Assembly (NCBI RefSeq): GCF_002920575.1
Contig: NZ_PQSQ01000051.1
Location: 1-55,133 of the forward strand
Source: Streptomyces sp. Ru73
GTDB taxonomy: Bacteria; Actinomycetota; Actinomycetes; Streptomycetales; Streptomycetaceae
Direction of reading: 5' to 3'
Length of the DNA stretch: 55,133 bases
Shown: one piece after another, positions 7,727 to 15,789 of the stretch
Numbering within the stretch: the stretch's first letter is position 1
Layout: each line of letters begins with the position of its first letter
Translations under genes and position numbers: made by a program
The notes under the pieces: generated by a model
Database searches by the model: none
Told to the model about the DNA's origin: nothing
The model's input: only the letters and a program-made list of their open reading frames with translations

Positions 7727-7756
7727 AGTATGAGCCGATCTTTTGATCAGTTCCAA
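7727..7756 (-). promoter_or_regulatory. Sigma-70-type promoter with palindrome in the spacer
   Basis: On the minus strand, TTGGAA (7756-7751), an 18-nt spacer, then CATACT (7732-7727). The ATG begins 7 nt after the -10, so transcription should start at or next to it (leaderless). The spacer contains GATC-AAAA-GATC, a symmetric site between -35 and -10 where a repressor could bind. Confidence 0.5.
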
Positions 7757-7770
7757 TCGGCAGACACTGC

Positions 7771-8137
7771 TCAGATGTTGGGGCTGCCCGCAGGGCCCCA
7801 TTCGGGTTGTTCGGTACGGAGGATGACGCCAACGAGGACCCGCATCTGCGGTGACAGGCCCGGATACTTTTCGGGCCGGTATGCCAGGAAGGCCAGCAGT
7901 CGAGCGAAGCCGGCGTCTCCCCCGCGGCGCGGGATGCCCAGGGCCAGGATGCCCTGCTGACACGCGTGGTCAATCCCGAGCCCGCTCCGGTCGTCGACCG
8001 TGCGGGCAGCTCTGAGCCTGCCGCCGACGGCTCCCAGGTGCCGTCTTCCAGACGGGCCGCGAACTTCGCGAGTTCCACGTTGGCATCGGGGCCGGCCAGG
8101 TGCGCTCGCTCCAGTCGATCGTCATGGACAGCAGCGT
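7771..8137 (-). pseudogene. Decayed coding stretch, frame broken
   Basis: Minus-strand protein-like sequence is spread over two frames. One carries ELAKFAARLEDGTWEP from near 8078. The other carries RSGLGIDHACQQGILALG, a middle FARLLAFLAYRPEKYPG and QMRVLVGVILRTEQPEW to a TGA at 7771. Neither frame alone gives a sensible full-length protein with a ribosome site. The simplest reading is a short unknown gene with a frameshift near 7980-8030. The family is not recognised, and the call is tentative. Confidence 0.3.
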
Positions 8138-8276
8138 AGGCGGGCGCCCGTCACGCGGAGCGCGCTTGCTGAGGGCCCGGCGCTCGGCCCGCCCGTCCAC
8201 GGCCCTGCCGGACTCCTGGCCGACGGGAAGGTCCCGCCCCGACGGCCAGAAGAGCAAGCCGCTCGTGCGGGAGGAG

Positions 8277-8753
8277 CTACTGCGCGGAGGCGAGCAGGCG
8301 GATCCTCGTCGTGTGTCCGGGGAGATGCTCGGTAGCGCGCAAGCGGATCAAGTCGCCCCAGGGCACACGCTGTTCGGGCAGTGGTCGGCCCTCGCGGCTG
8401 ACGAGGCGGAGTGTCACGGGTATGGCGGCGGCCTGGTCGGGGGTCGCCCGGAGCACAGCACTCAGGTCTGCGGCGTTGCGGCTCACGAGGTCGACGCGCT
8501 GAGTGTGGGTGGTCGAGGCGATCAATGAGCTGATCGCGGCCTCGTCCATGGCCTCGCGGTTGTCAACGATGGCGGGAAGACCGGTGAGCACATCACGCGC
8601 TGCGGCGGCGAGTATGCGGTCGCTGAGTGCGATGTGGCTCAGTGTCCAGTCGATGCCGGATCGGGAATCCGGCGCCAAGGGGGCGGTATCGCCGATCACT
8701 CCCGCTGCGGCGAGCAGGTGCCGATAGGCGTTGTCGAGTTCGGTGGTGTCCAC
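8277..8753 (-). CDS. DinB/maleylpyruvate isomerase N-like protein
   Basis: 158 residues, all helical. It starts at GTG 8753 with GGAGG about 5 nt upstream. LDNAYRHLLAAAGVI, then WTLSHIALSDRILAAAARDVLTGLP, resembles the helical bundle of the DinB/mycothiol-dependent maleylpyruvate isomerase N-terminal group, including a His in helix 2. The other metal ligands of that group are not obvious. The middle repeats Leu/Ala-rich helices (HTQRVDLVSRNAADLSAVLRA). It faces the same way as the MFS gene upstream, 45 bp away, and could be co-transcribed. Function unknown. Confidence 0.5.
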   Translation of the reverse strand: MDTTELDNAYRHLLAAAGVIGDTAPLAPDSRSGIDWTLSHIALSDRILAAAARDVLTGLPAIVDNREAMDEAAISSLIASTTHTQRVDLVSRNAADLSAVLRATPDQAAAIPVTLRLVSREGRPLPEQRVPWGDLIRLRATEHLPGHTTRIRLLASAQ

Positions 8754-8798
8754 GGGGACCTCCGGGAGGAATTGGGCTGTGACCTATGTGGCCCGCTG

Positions 8799-10109
8799 TC
8801 AGTCGTCAGCGGTGCGGAACGGCGCGGCTGACCGGATGGCCGGGTCACGGTGACGTACTCGGGCGAGGACGATCAGTACGGTCACGCAGAGCAGGGCGAC
8901 GCCGCCTGCGAAGTACTGGACTGCGGCAAGGAGACCGGCAACGGTGGCGAGGAAGCCGACTCCGATGACGGGCAGGCCGACACCGAGGTAGACGATCACG
9001 TAGAAGCTGGACAGCACTTCGGCGTGACGCTCGGCCGCAGCTGCTTGGCTGACCGCAGTGAGGCCGCCCAGGAACACCAGCCCCTGCCCGGTGCCGGCGA
9101 CCACCGTCGCGATGAGGAGCAGCGTCAGCGAGGACACGGCACCCGCGAGGGCCAGCGCCACCAGCCCGGTGGCCAGCAGCGGGAGGCCGGTCAGCTCCAG
9201 GGCCCGGGCCGGCCGTCCGTAGGCGACGAGTTGGGCGAGCACGGAACAGGCCAGCATCAGGGCCACGGCTGCGCCGCCCAGCAGCAGATTCTTGCTGCCC
9301 GACAGGGTGGTCACGTAGGTGGGGATCAGCGTGAGGAAGAGTCCGATGACGGTGAACGCGAGGAAACCGGCCGTTCCACTGGTGGCGAAGGCTCCCCGCG
9401 CCTCGGTGGGGACTTCGGGCCGGCGGGGGCGCCATCGAGTCGCCGGGCGGGTTACCGGCAGAGCGATGATCACTGCCGCCGCCGGTACCAGCAGCACGAT
9501 CTCGACGACGAACGGCAGTACATGCGGCGCCGGAGCGTACTGAGCAAGCAGACCGGCGAGTACCGGGCCCAGACCCAGGCCGCCCACGGAAGCCACGGTT
9601 GCCACGAGTGCGGCCTTGCGCCGGTTCCCGGTGGGCTCCAGTTCTGCCAGCGAAGCGGTCAACGGCCCCGAGGCCGCGCCGAGCGCAAGCCCCTGCAGGA
9701 TGCGCGCCGCGAACAGCCACGCCGTGCCCTCGGCGAGGGCGAAGACCATCGACCCGAGTGCGGCCAGGACCACCGCCGGCAGCAGCACCTTCCGGCGGCC
9801 CACCGCATCCGATAACGGGCCGGCCACCAGCAGGGACGGAATGAGAGCGGCGACGTATGCCGCGAAGATCAGCGTGACGACCAGCGGCGAGAATCCGAAC
9901 TGCGCCTGGTATTCCCGGTACAGCGGCGTCGGCAGGTTCGTACCGGTGAGCAGGATCAGCAGCGCATAGGCCGCACCCCAGAACCTCCACCTCCCACCCG
10001 GCCTGGCCCGCGTGTCCTGATCCGTGTGGGGACAGACCGAGGGCTCGGCCCGGTGGTCGCGGCGTGGTGTCCGACCGCTGTGTGCGGCGGTGAGGCGATC
10101 GAGCGGCAT
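8799..10109 (-). CDS. MFS transporter, probable drug exporter
   Basis: A 12-helix major facilitator protein of about 436 residues. The helix 2-3 loop motif appears as GPLSDAVGRRKVLL, and the helix 5 region has VGGLGLGPVLAGLL, a proline/glycine pattern seen in exporters. I place the start at ATG 10109 because GGAGGA ends 4 nt upstream. A start at 10130 would add seven residues but has no ribosome site and lies inside an operator. An ArsR-type regulator is divergently transcribed across 85 bp containing two identical palindromes, a standard arrangement for a repressor-controlled exporter. Substrate unknown. Confidence 0.85.
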   Translation of the reverse strand: MPLDRLTAAHSGRTPRRDHRAEPSVCPHTDQDTRARPGGRWRFWGAAYALLILLTGTNLPTPLYREYQAQFGFSPLVVTLIFAAYVAALIPSLLVAGPLSDAVGRRKVLLPAVVLAALGSMVFALAEGTAWLFAARILQGLALGAASGPLTASLAELEPTGNRRKAALVATVASVGGLGLGPVLAGLLAQYAPAPHVLPFVVEIVLLVPAAAVIIALPVTRPATRWRPRRPEVPTEARGAFATSGTAGFLAFTVIGLFLTLIPTYVTTLSGSKNLLLGGAAVALMLACSVLAQLVAYGRPARALELTGLPLLATGLVALALAGAVSSLTLLLIATVVAGTGQGLVFLGGLTAVSQAAAAERHAEVLSSFYVIVYLGVGLPVIGVGFLATVAGLLAAVQYFAGGVALLCVTVLIVLARVRHRDPAIRSAAPFRTADD

Positions 10110-10128
10110 CCGTTCCTCCACAGCCATC

Positions 10129-10175
10129 ATGTTCGGGTTTCACGAACATAGCAGATGTTCGTCAACCCCGAACAT
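10129..10175. promoter_or_regulatory. Duplicated operator between MFS gene and ArsR regulator
   Basis: Two copies of ATGTTCG-N7-CGAACAT lie at 10129-10149 and 10155-10175, with centres 26 bp apart. The spacer sequences differ, so the conserved arms are the recognised bases. A -10 for the regulator, TATGCT at 10183-10188, follows at once and ends 6 nt before its ATG. The pair therefore overlaps the promoters of both genes. The ArsR-type protein encoded alongside is the obvious ligand. Confidence 0.75.
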
Positions 10176-10194
10176 GATTGGTTATGCTGCAGAC

Positions 10195-10539
10195 ATGGCC
10201 AGCCGTACCGCGACGAAACTTGTGCACCCCGACCGCGCCGAACTGCAGTTCACCACCGTCCTCGCAGCCCTGAGCGACCCGGTGCGTCTGGCCATCGTCG
10301 CCCGGCTCGCAGAGGCCGAACCCGACGGCGAACTGGCGTGCACGACGTTCGCGCTGCCGGTCAGCAAGTCCACCCAGAGCGGCCATTTCAAGGTCCTCCG
10401 GGAAGCAGGCGTGATCCGCCAGCGGGACGAGGGAACCCGGCGGCTCAACCGGCTCCGCCGAGAAGACCTCGACGCCCGCTTCCCCGGGCTCCTCGACATC
10501 GCCGTCCCGCAAGGGCGTGACGTGATCGCCGGCTGGTGA
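10195..10539 (+). CDS. ArsR-family HTH transcriptional regulator
   Basis: 114 residues with a winged helix-turn-helix: LAALSDPVRLAIVARLAEAE, then FALPVSKSTQSGHFKVLREAGVIRQRDEGTRRLNRLR with the recognition helix around SKSTQSGHFKVLREAG. No Cys metal site is visible in the alpha-3 region, so it more likely senses a small molecule than a metal. I start it at ATG 10195. No Shine-Dalgarno precedes it and a -10 ends 6 nt upstream, which suggests a leaderless message and strong autoregulation by the flanking double palindrome. It probably represses the divergent MFS exporter. Confidence 0.85.
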   Translation: MASRTATKLVHPDRAELQFTTVLAALSDPVRLAIVARLAEAEPDGELACTTFALPVSKSTQSGHFKVLREAGVIRQRDEGTRRLNRLRREDLDARFPGLLDIAVPQGRDVIAGW

Positions 10540-10645
10540 GACGGCACAGGCCGGCCGTTACACGGTTGAGCGGGCGCCTTCTCCCTTATCCAGCTCCTGA
10601 GCAGGGCCGTCGGTCGGTGGTCTTCGCGAGTCGGCGCCCCGCGTC

Positions 10646-11986
10646 CTACCGCTCCAGCGGCCGATGGGCGGTCTCCGGCAGTCGGAAGTAGACGGCGGAG
10701 GACACCAGGCACAGTACGGCCACGTAGACGGGGAAGAGGCCGGCCTGGCCCAGGTCCTTGAACAGGGTGCCGATGTAGGGAGCCGTGCCGCCGAAGAGGG
10801 CGACGGTGAGGGAGTAGGGGAAGCCGATGCCAGCGGCGCGCACCCGGGCCGGGAAGACCTCTGCGTTCACCGCTGCCGAGATGGCCGTGAAGCCGCTCAG
10901 CAGGATCATGCCGGCGCACTGCACGAGCAGCAGCGTGACGAAGGAGTCGTCGAGCGCGCGCAGCAGCGGCACGCTCAGCAGGGCGAAGCCGAGTCCGAAC
11001 ATCAGCAGCAGCGGCTTGCGCCCGAAGCGGTCGGAGGCGAGGCCCGTGAGGGGCTGGAGCACGGCGAAGAACGTCAGCGAGAGGGTGCCGGCCAGCAGCG
11101 CGTCCGACTTCGTCACCCCGGCGTTGAGCTCGGCGTACGTGGGCAGGTACGAGGTCCATGTGTAGTACGCGAGCGTGCCGCCCGCGGTGATGCCGCAGAT
11201 CAGGAGCGACTCGCGCGGATGGCGGCGCAGCGCCTCGAAGAGGCCGGGGCGGGGTGCCTTCGCCTGCTCCTCGCTGCGCGTCTCGTGCGCGCCGCGCCGG
11301 ACCCAGAAGCCCACCAGGCTCAGAACGGCGCCCAGCACGAACGGGACCCGCCAGCCCCAGCTGTCCATGGTGGCGGGCGCGAGGTTCGCGACGAGGAGTG
11401 CCGCGATGCCGGACGCGACGAGCTGCCCGATGGTCGTCGAGACGTACTGGAAGCTGGAGAAGAGTCCGCGTCGGCCGGGTCCGGCGGACTCCACGAGGAA
11501 CGTGGTCGAGGCGGCGAACTCCCCGCCCACCGACAGCCCTTGCAGCAGCCGGGCCAGGACGAGGACGATCGGCGCGAGGACGCCGGCGGCGGCGTACGTC
11601 GGCGTCAGGCCCACCAGCAGGCTGCTGCCGCCCATCAGCAGAATCGTCACCGTCAGCGCCGCACGGCGCCCGCGCCGGTCGGCGACCGCGCCCATCAGCA
11701 GCCCGCCGACGGGCCGCATGAAGAACCCCACCGCGAAGACCGCGAACGTCGACAGCAGCGGCACCAGCGAGTTCGACGCGCTCTTGGGGAAGATCTGCGC
11801 GGCGATGTACGTGGCGAGGAAGGTATATGTGTACCAGTCGTACCATTCGACGGCATTGCCGACCGAGGCCGCGAACAGCTGCCGCACAGGGCGCGCCGGA
11901 GGGGTCACTGCGCCCGCACGAGATGCCTCACCAGTAGCGGAAACCGACCCGCCCTCGGGCTCGGGCCCTTTGCTGGAAGCTGTCAT
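10646..11986 (-). CDS. MHS-family MFS permease (proton-coupled carboxylate symporter)
   Basis: About 446 residues and twelve helices. The MHS hallmark ASVGNAVEWYDWYTYTF opens helix 1, followed by VGFFMRPVGGLLMGAVADRRGRRAAL. The family takes up small acids such as alpha-ketoglutarate, proline/betaine, shikimate or citrate with protons. ATG 11986 is preferred, with GGGGAG 10 nt upstream; GTG 11992 is also possible. It is divergent from lutABC across about 400 bp, so a lactate or other monocarboxylate is a reasonable substrate guess, though unproven. Confidence 0.85.
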   Translation of the reverse strand: MTASSKGPEPEGGSVSATGEASRAGAVTPPARPVRQLFAASVGNAVEWYDWYTYTFLATYIAAQIFPKSASNSLVPLLSTFAVFAVGFFMRPVGGLLMGAVADRRGRRAALTVTILLMGGSSLLVGLTPTYAAAGVLAPIVLVLARLLQGLSVGGEFAASTTFLVESAGPGRRGLFSSFQYVSTTIGQLVASGIAALLVANLAPATMDSWGWRVPFVLGAVLSLVGFWVRRGAHETRSEEQAKAPRPGLFEALRRHPRESLLICGITAGGTLAYYTWTSYLPTYAELNAGVTKSDALLAGTLSLTFFAVLQPLTGLASDRFGRKPLLLMFGLGFALLSVPLLRALDDSFVTLLLVQCAGMILLSGFTAISAAVNAEVFPARVRAAGIGFPYSLTVALFGGTAPYIGTLFKDLGQAGLFPVYVAVLCLVSSAVYFRLPETAHRPLER

Positions 11987-11992
11987 GATCAC

Positions 11993-12393
11993 GAATCTCC
12001 CCGTCTACGGGCACGGCAATTCCGCCGCGCCGACCTCTCCGGAATGCGCACTCGCAAGGAATCGGCTCAGGTGCTCGCGGCACCGCTGACCGCCCGCCGG
12101 CCAAGTCGACAAGCCGACAGCAGGCAGTCCGCTTCGCCCCGGGCGGAGGCGAGGAAACCGAGCAGCACCCCGGACGCGGCACCATGTTGGCGTACCGCGG
12201 ATACCGGGCGCCGGTCCCCCGCCGGGGCCTCCGCCGCCCGTTCCGCCTTCTTGTTCTGCGCGCTCGACATGCGCCTCCGCTCCCGGGTGCTTCACGTGAC
12301 CCTGCCGCTCGGGCAGGAAGAGCCACCAGGTGATCATGCCCCCGCGAGGCCGGTGGCCGCCAGGTGCGAGGGCGGCCGAAAGGAGATGGCAAC
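11993..12393. other. Divergent intergenic region, MHS permease / lutABC
   Basis: About 400 bp. It must contain the promoters for both flanking units, but I see no clear operator. One minus-strand ORF (12067-12270, 67 residues) has a good GGAG site 4 nt from its ATG, but its product (Ala/Arg-rich, no fold) is unconvincing. I leave it uncalled. Confidence 0.4.
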
Positions 12394-13146
12394 GTGCGTG
12401 TAGCACTGTTCGTCACCTGTATCAACGACACGCTCTATCCACGGACCGGCCGGGCTGTGGTCACCCTGCTGGAACGGCTGGGGGTGGAGGTCGGCTTCCC
12501 GGCGGCGCAGAGCTGTTGCGGGCAGCCGCAGTTCAACACCGGTTACCGGCACGCCACGGAGCCGCTGGCGCTGCGGTACGCGCGGGCCTTCCGGGACTAC
12601 GAATACGTCGTCGTGCCGTCCGGGTCGTGCGCGGCGATGGTGCGGGAGAACTATCCGCGGCTGGGCGAGCGGGCCGCCGCCGAGGGCCGGGGCACGGCGC
12701 TCACCGAGGCGGCCGCCGAGGCCGTGCCGAAGACGTACGAGCTGACGGAGTTCCTGGTCGATGTGCTGAAGGTGACGGATGTGGGTGCGTACTACCCGCA
12801 CCCGGTCACGTACCACCCGACCTGCCACGGGCTGCGGATGCTGGGGCTCGGGGAGCGGCCGCGCACCCTGCTGTCGCATGTGAAGGGGCTGGAGCTGCGG
12901 GAGCTGGAGGGGGCGGAGGAGTGCTGCGGCTTCGGCGGCACGTTCGCGGTGAAGAACCCCGCGGTGTCCGCCGCGATGGGCGCCGACAAGACCCGGCACA
13001 TTCAGGAGACCGGCGCGGCGGCCGTCTGCACGGTCGACAACTCCTGTCTGATGCACATCGGCGGCATGCTCTCGCGGCAGGGCTCGACGGCCCGGCCGGT
13101 CCATATCGCGGAGATCCTGGCCAGTACGGAAGGGGACGTGCTGTGA
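12394..13146 (+). CDS. lutA: LutA: lactate utilisation Fe-S protein (CCG domains)
   Basis: 250 residues. Two cysteine-rich CCG domains, each contributing to Fe-S/electron transfer: SCCGQPQFNTG at about residue 40 and EECCGFGGTFAVKN at about 178. Other conserved points are VTYHPTCHGLRMLG and CTVDNSCLMHIGG. With LutB and LutC it forms the L-lactate oxidising complex (LldEFG), which converts L-lactate to pyruvate. GTG 12394 is chosen because AGGAG lies 8 nt upstream; the frame is open further 5' but without support. First gene of lutABC. Its last 18 bases are repeated 50 bp downstream at the lutB start. Confidence 0.93.
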   Translation: MRVALFVTCINDTLYPRTGRAVVTLLERLGVEVGFPAAQSCCGQPQFNTGYRHATEPLALRYARAFRDYEYVVVPSGSCAAMVRENYPRLGERAAAEGRGTALTEAAAEAVPKTYELTEFLVDVLKVTDVGAYYPHPVTYHPTCHGLRMLGLGERPRTLLSHVKGLELRELEGAEECCGFGGTFAVKNPAVSAAMGADKTRHIQETGAAAVCTVDNSCLMHIGGMLSRQGSTARPVHIAEILASTEGDVL

Positions 13147-13192
13147 CGGCAAGGGCCGATTCCGCCGATTCGCCGAGCGAAGGGAACGTGCT

Positions 13193-14686
13193 GTGAGCGT
13201 CACCGACCTGGGCATGCCGGCCTTCCCGGCCGCCGCCGACCGCTCCACCCGGGACACTCGGCTGCGCGCCAACCTCCGGTACGCCACGCACACCATCCGG
13301 GACAAGCGCGCGCGGGCCGTCGGTGAGCTGGCGGACTGGGCGCAGTTGCGCGCGGCGGGGCGTGCGATCAAGGACCGTACGCTGCGCCACCTGGACCACT
13401 ATCTGGAGCGGCTGGAGGAGGCGGTGTCCGCCGCCGGCGGCCAGGTGCACTGGGCGGCGGACGCGGCGGAGGCCAACCGGATCGTGACGCGGCTGGTGCG
13501 GGCCACCGGTGAGCGCGAGGTCGTCAAGGTCAAGTCGATGGCCACGCAGGAGATCGGGCTGAACGAGGCGCTGGCCGAGGCGGGCATCAGCGCGTACGAG
13601 ACGGACCTCGCGGAGCTGATCGTGCAGCTCGGCAAGGACCGCCCGTCCCACATCCTGGTGCCGGCGATCCACCGCAACCGCTCCGAGATCCGCGACATCT
13701 TCCGCAGCGAGATGGGCGATTGGGGGCGGCCGGCGCCGGAGGGCCTGAGCGACCGGCCGGCGGAGCTGGCCGAGGCGGCGCGGCTGCACCTGCGGGAGAA
13801 GTTCCTGCGCGCCAAGGTCGGCATCTCGGGCGCCAACTTCATGGTGGCGGAGACCGGGACGCTGGTCGTCGTGGAGTCCGAGGGCAACGGCCGGATGTGC
13901 CTGACGCTCCCGGAGACGCTGATCTCGGTCGTCGGCATCGAGAAGGTGGTGCCCAGCTGGCAGGACCTGGAGGTCTTCCTGCAGCTGCTGCCGCGGTCGT
14001 CCACGGCCGAGCGGATGAACCCGTACACGTCGATGTGGACCGGTACGTCGGACGGGGACGGGCCGCGCACCTTCCACCTGGTCCTGCTGGACAACGGGCG
14101 GACGGACACGCTCGCGGACACGGTGGGGCGGCAGGCGCTGCGCTGCATCCGCTGCTCGGCGTGCCTGAACGTCTGCCCGGTGTACGAGCGGGCCGGCGGC
14201 CATGCGTACGGCTCGGCCTATCCTGGGCCGATCGGCGCGATCCTGACGCCGCAGCTGCGCGGCACGGCGAGCGAGCTGGACGCCTCGCTGCCGTACGCGT
14301 CGTCCCTGTGCGGCGCGTGCTACGAGGTCTGTCCGGTGGCGATCGACATTCCCGAAGTGCTGGTGCACCTGCGGGAACGGGTCGTCGAGGGCGGCAAGGT
14401 GACCCGGCGCGGGGTGAAGACGGTGATCCGGCCGGCGAAGGGGCATGCGGCGGAGCGGGCCGCGATGCGGGCGGCGGGGTTCGCGTTCGATCGGCCCGGT
14501 GTGCTGCGTGCGGGCCAGCGGCTGGCGGCGCGTACCCGAAAGCTGCATCCCCGGCGGCTGCCGGGGCCGGGCCGCGCCTGGTCGGACACGCGGGATCTGC
14601 CGTCGGTGCCGGCGGAGTCGTTCCGGGACTGGTGGCAGCGCACCCGGGGCGCTGAGCGCGGCGGACACGAAGGAGGCGCGGAGTGA
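13193..14686 (+). CDS. lutB: LutB: lactate utilisation Fe-S/LUD protein
   Basis: 497 residues. A LUD domain comes first (about 50-290, with VKVKSMATQEIGLNEALAEAG and FMVAETGTLVVVESEGN). Then two 4Fe-4S motifs, CIRCSACLNVCPVY at about 317 and CGACYEVCPVAIDIPEV at about 372, and a basic C-terminal tail. It is the electron-transfer core of the Lut complex. GTG 13193 follows AGGGA by about 8 nt. It is separated from lutA by 46 bp that contain a near copy of the lutA 3' end. The lutC start overlaps its stop by 4 bp. Confidence 0.93.
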   Translation: MSVTDLGMPAFPAAADRSTRDTRLRANLRYATHTIRDKRARAVGELADWAQLRAAGRAIKDRTLRHLDHYLERLEEAVSAAGGQVHWAADAAEANRIVTRLVRATGEREVVKVKSMATQEIGLNEALAEAGISAYETDLAELIVQLGKDRPSHILVPAIHRNRSEIRDIFRSEMGDWGRPAPEGLSDRPAELAEAARLHLREKFLRAKVGISGANFMVAETGTLVVVESEGNGRMCLTLPETLISVVGIEKVVPSWQDLEVFLQLLPRSSTAERMNPYTSMWTGTSDGDGPRTFHLVLLDNGRTDTLADTVGRQALRCIRCSACLNVCPVYERAGGHAYGSAYPGPIGAILTPQLRGTASELDASLPYASSLCGACYEVCPVAIDIPEVLVHLRERVVEGGKVTRRGVKTVIRPAKGHAAERAAMRAAGFAFDRPGVLRAGQRLAARTRKLHPRRLPGPGRAWSDTRDLPSVPAESFRDWWQRTRGAERGGHEGGAE

Positions 14687-15327
14687 GCAGCCGGGACGTG
14701 GTGCTGGCGCGGGTGCGCCGGGCGCTGGCGGACGTACCGCGGGCAGCGGGTCCCGAGGAGACCCCGGTCCCGCGTGACTACCTGCGGGCACACGGCGAGC
14801 GGCCGGCGGCGGACACCGCCCGGCTGCTCGCGGAGAACCTCGCCGACTACCGCGCCGTGGTCCACGAGGTCCACGCCGCCGGGCTGCCGGGGCTGCTGGC
14901 GCATCTGCTGTGCGAGCGCGGCTCACGGTCGGTGGTGGTGCCGGCCGGGCTGCCCCCGGAGTGGCTGGCGGACTGCGACGTCGAGGTGGTGCCCGACGCG
15001 CCGGACACCACGCCGGCCGAACTGGACGCGGTCGACAGCGTGGTGACCGGCTGCGCGGTGGCCATCGCCGAGACCGGCACGATCATCCTGGACGCGGGCC
15101 CCGACCAGGGCCGGCGCCGCATCACGCTCGTACCCGACCACCACATCTGCGTCGTACGGGTGCCGGACCAGGTCGTGGCGTCCGTACCGCAGGGCCTGGC
15201 TCGGCTGGACCCGCGCCGCCCGCTGACCTGGATCTCGGGCCCGTCCGCGACGAGCGACATCGAACTGGACCGCGTGGAGGGCGTACACGGACCGCGTGCG
15301 CTGGAGGTGGTGCTGATGACGCCATGA
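14683..15327 (+). CDS. lutC: LutC: lactate utilisation LUD-domain protein
   Basis: 214 residues, the stand-alone LUD (DUF162) protein of the lactate-utilisation complex. The family core is clear: VTGCAVAIAETGTIILDAG, then RRRITLVPDHHICVVRVPDQVV and the terminal TWISGPSATSDIELDRVEGVHGPR. The GTG start overlaps the lutB stop (GTGA), so translation is coupled. No regulator gene of the LutR/GntR type lies beside the operon. The nearest control candidates are the divergent permease promoter region and distant factors. Confidence 0.93.
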   Translation: MSSRDVVLARVRRALADVPRAAGPEETPVPRDYLRAHGERPAADTARLLAENLADYRAVVHEVHAAGLPGLLAHLLCERGSRSVVVPAGLPPEWLADCDVEVVPDAPDTTPAELDAVDSVVTGCAVAIAETGTIILDAGPDQGRRRITLVPDHHICVVRVPDQVVASVPQGLARLDPRRPLTWISGPSATSDIELDRVEGVHGPRALEVVLMTP

Positions 15328-15345
15328 GTGGGGCCTGGGTGGCTT

Positions 15346-15563
15346 TCTGAGCGCAATGGCGTGCGTGAGGCGGACAACGGCCTTCGCCGCGGTGAGCGGG
15401 GAGGGCGGCTGGACCGCACGGCCGGCTCCGCTTCGAGGGCCTTGAGTGCCTCGTCGGCCCGCCCGAGTGAACGGCGAAGGCCCTCGGCCGACTCGGTCGC
15501 CTTGCTCTGCGCGTCGAGCAACCTGCTCTGTAACTCGCGCCAGACTTCGCCTCGTTGCTGCAC
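15346..15563 (-). pseudogene. Possible coiled-coil gene, 3' end lost or fused
   Basis: GTG 15563 has an excellent AGGAGG 4 nt upstream. The first 46 residues are a regular amphipathic coiled coil (VWRELQSRLLDAQSKATESA, then GLRRSLGRADEALKALEAE). After that the frame continues without a stop antisense to lutC, where composition is clearly that of a shadow frame. A neighbouring frame (AAKAVVRLTHAIALRK) looks more protein-like from about 15400. A frameshift or truncation of a small unknown gene is likely. No family recognised. Confidence 0.35.
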
Positions 15564-15627
15564 TTCCCCTCCTGCCTCTCCGTCCCCGCAAATGATGCCC
15601 GACGCTCCCGTCGAAGTCCCGACCTGA

Positions 15628-15747
15628 ACCCGCGGACAGCTGCCCGGCGTGGGCGGCAACGACTCCTGGGGCGCGCCGCCGCTGGAGCGGTATCTGCTGC
15701 ATGCCGACCGGGAGTACAGGTATGCGTACCGGCTGACGCCGGCGTGA
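15628..15747 (+). pseudogene. C-terminal remnant of a GH2 beta-galactosidase
   Basis: The 39 codons before TGA 15745-15747 read QLPGVGGNDSWGAPPLERY and end DREYRYAYRLTPA. This is the closing segment of LacZ-type beta-galactosidases, whose last domain ends with the same pattern (GVGGxDSWG, then a Tyr-rich YxYxxRLxP strand). An in-frame TGA at 15625-15627 and unrelated DNA lie upstream, so the rest of the gene, about 1000 codons, is gone. It marks a deletion junction between lutC and the TmrB-like gene. Confidence 0.7.
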
Positions 15748-15755
15748 CGGGTGGC

Positions 15756-15787
15756 TGCGACGGCCGCGGTTGTCCGCGGCCGTCGCA
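15756..15787. terminator. Perfect 14-bp stem-loop
   Basis: TGCGACGGCCGCGG (15756-15769), TTGT loop, CCGCGGCCGTCGCA (15774-15787). It lies 2 nt past the TmrB-like stop on the minus strand and 8 nt past the beta-galactosidase remnant on the plus strand, so it can end transcription from both sides. Confidence 0.8.
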
Positions 15788-15789
15788 GG

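Noticed and set aside
12067..12270. 67-residue minus-strand ORF before lutA
   Set aside because: It has a good ribosome site, but the product is Ala/Arg/Gly-rich without a fold, in a promoter region.
12806..14926. 706-codon minus-strand open frame
   Set aside because: It is antisense to lutB/lutC, whose Fe-S and LUD motifs are unambiguous.
15346..15660. Intact gene of over 200 codons antisense to lutC
   Set aside because: Only the first 46 codons look like protein; the rest is a shadow of lutC, so it is called a remnant.
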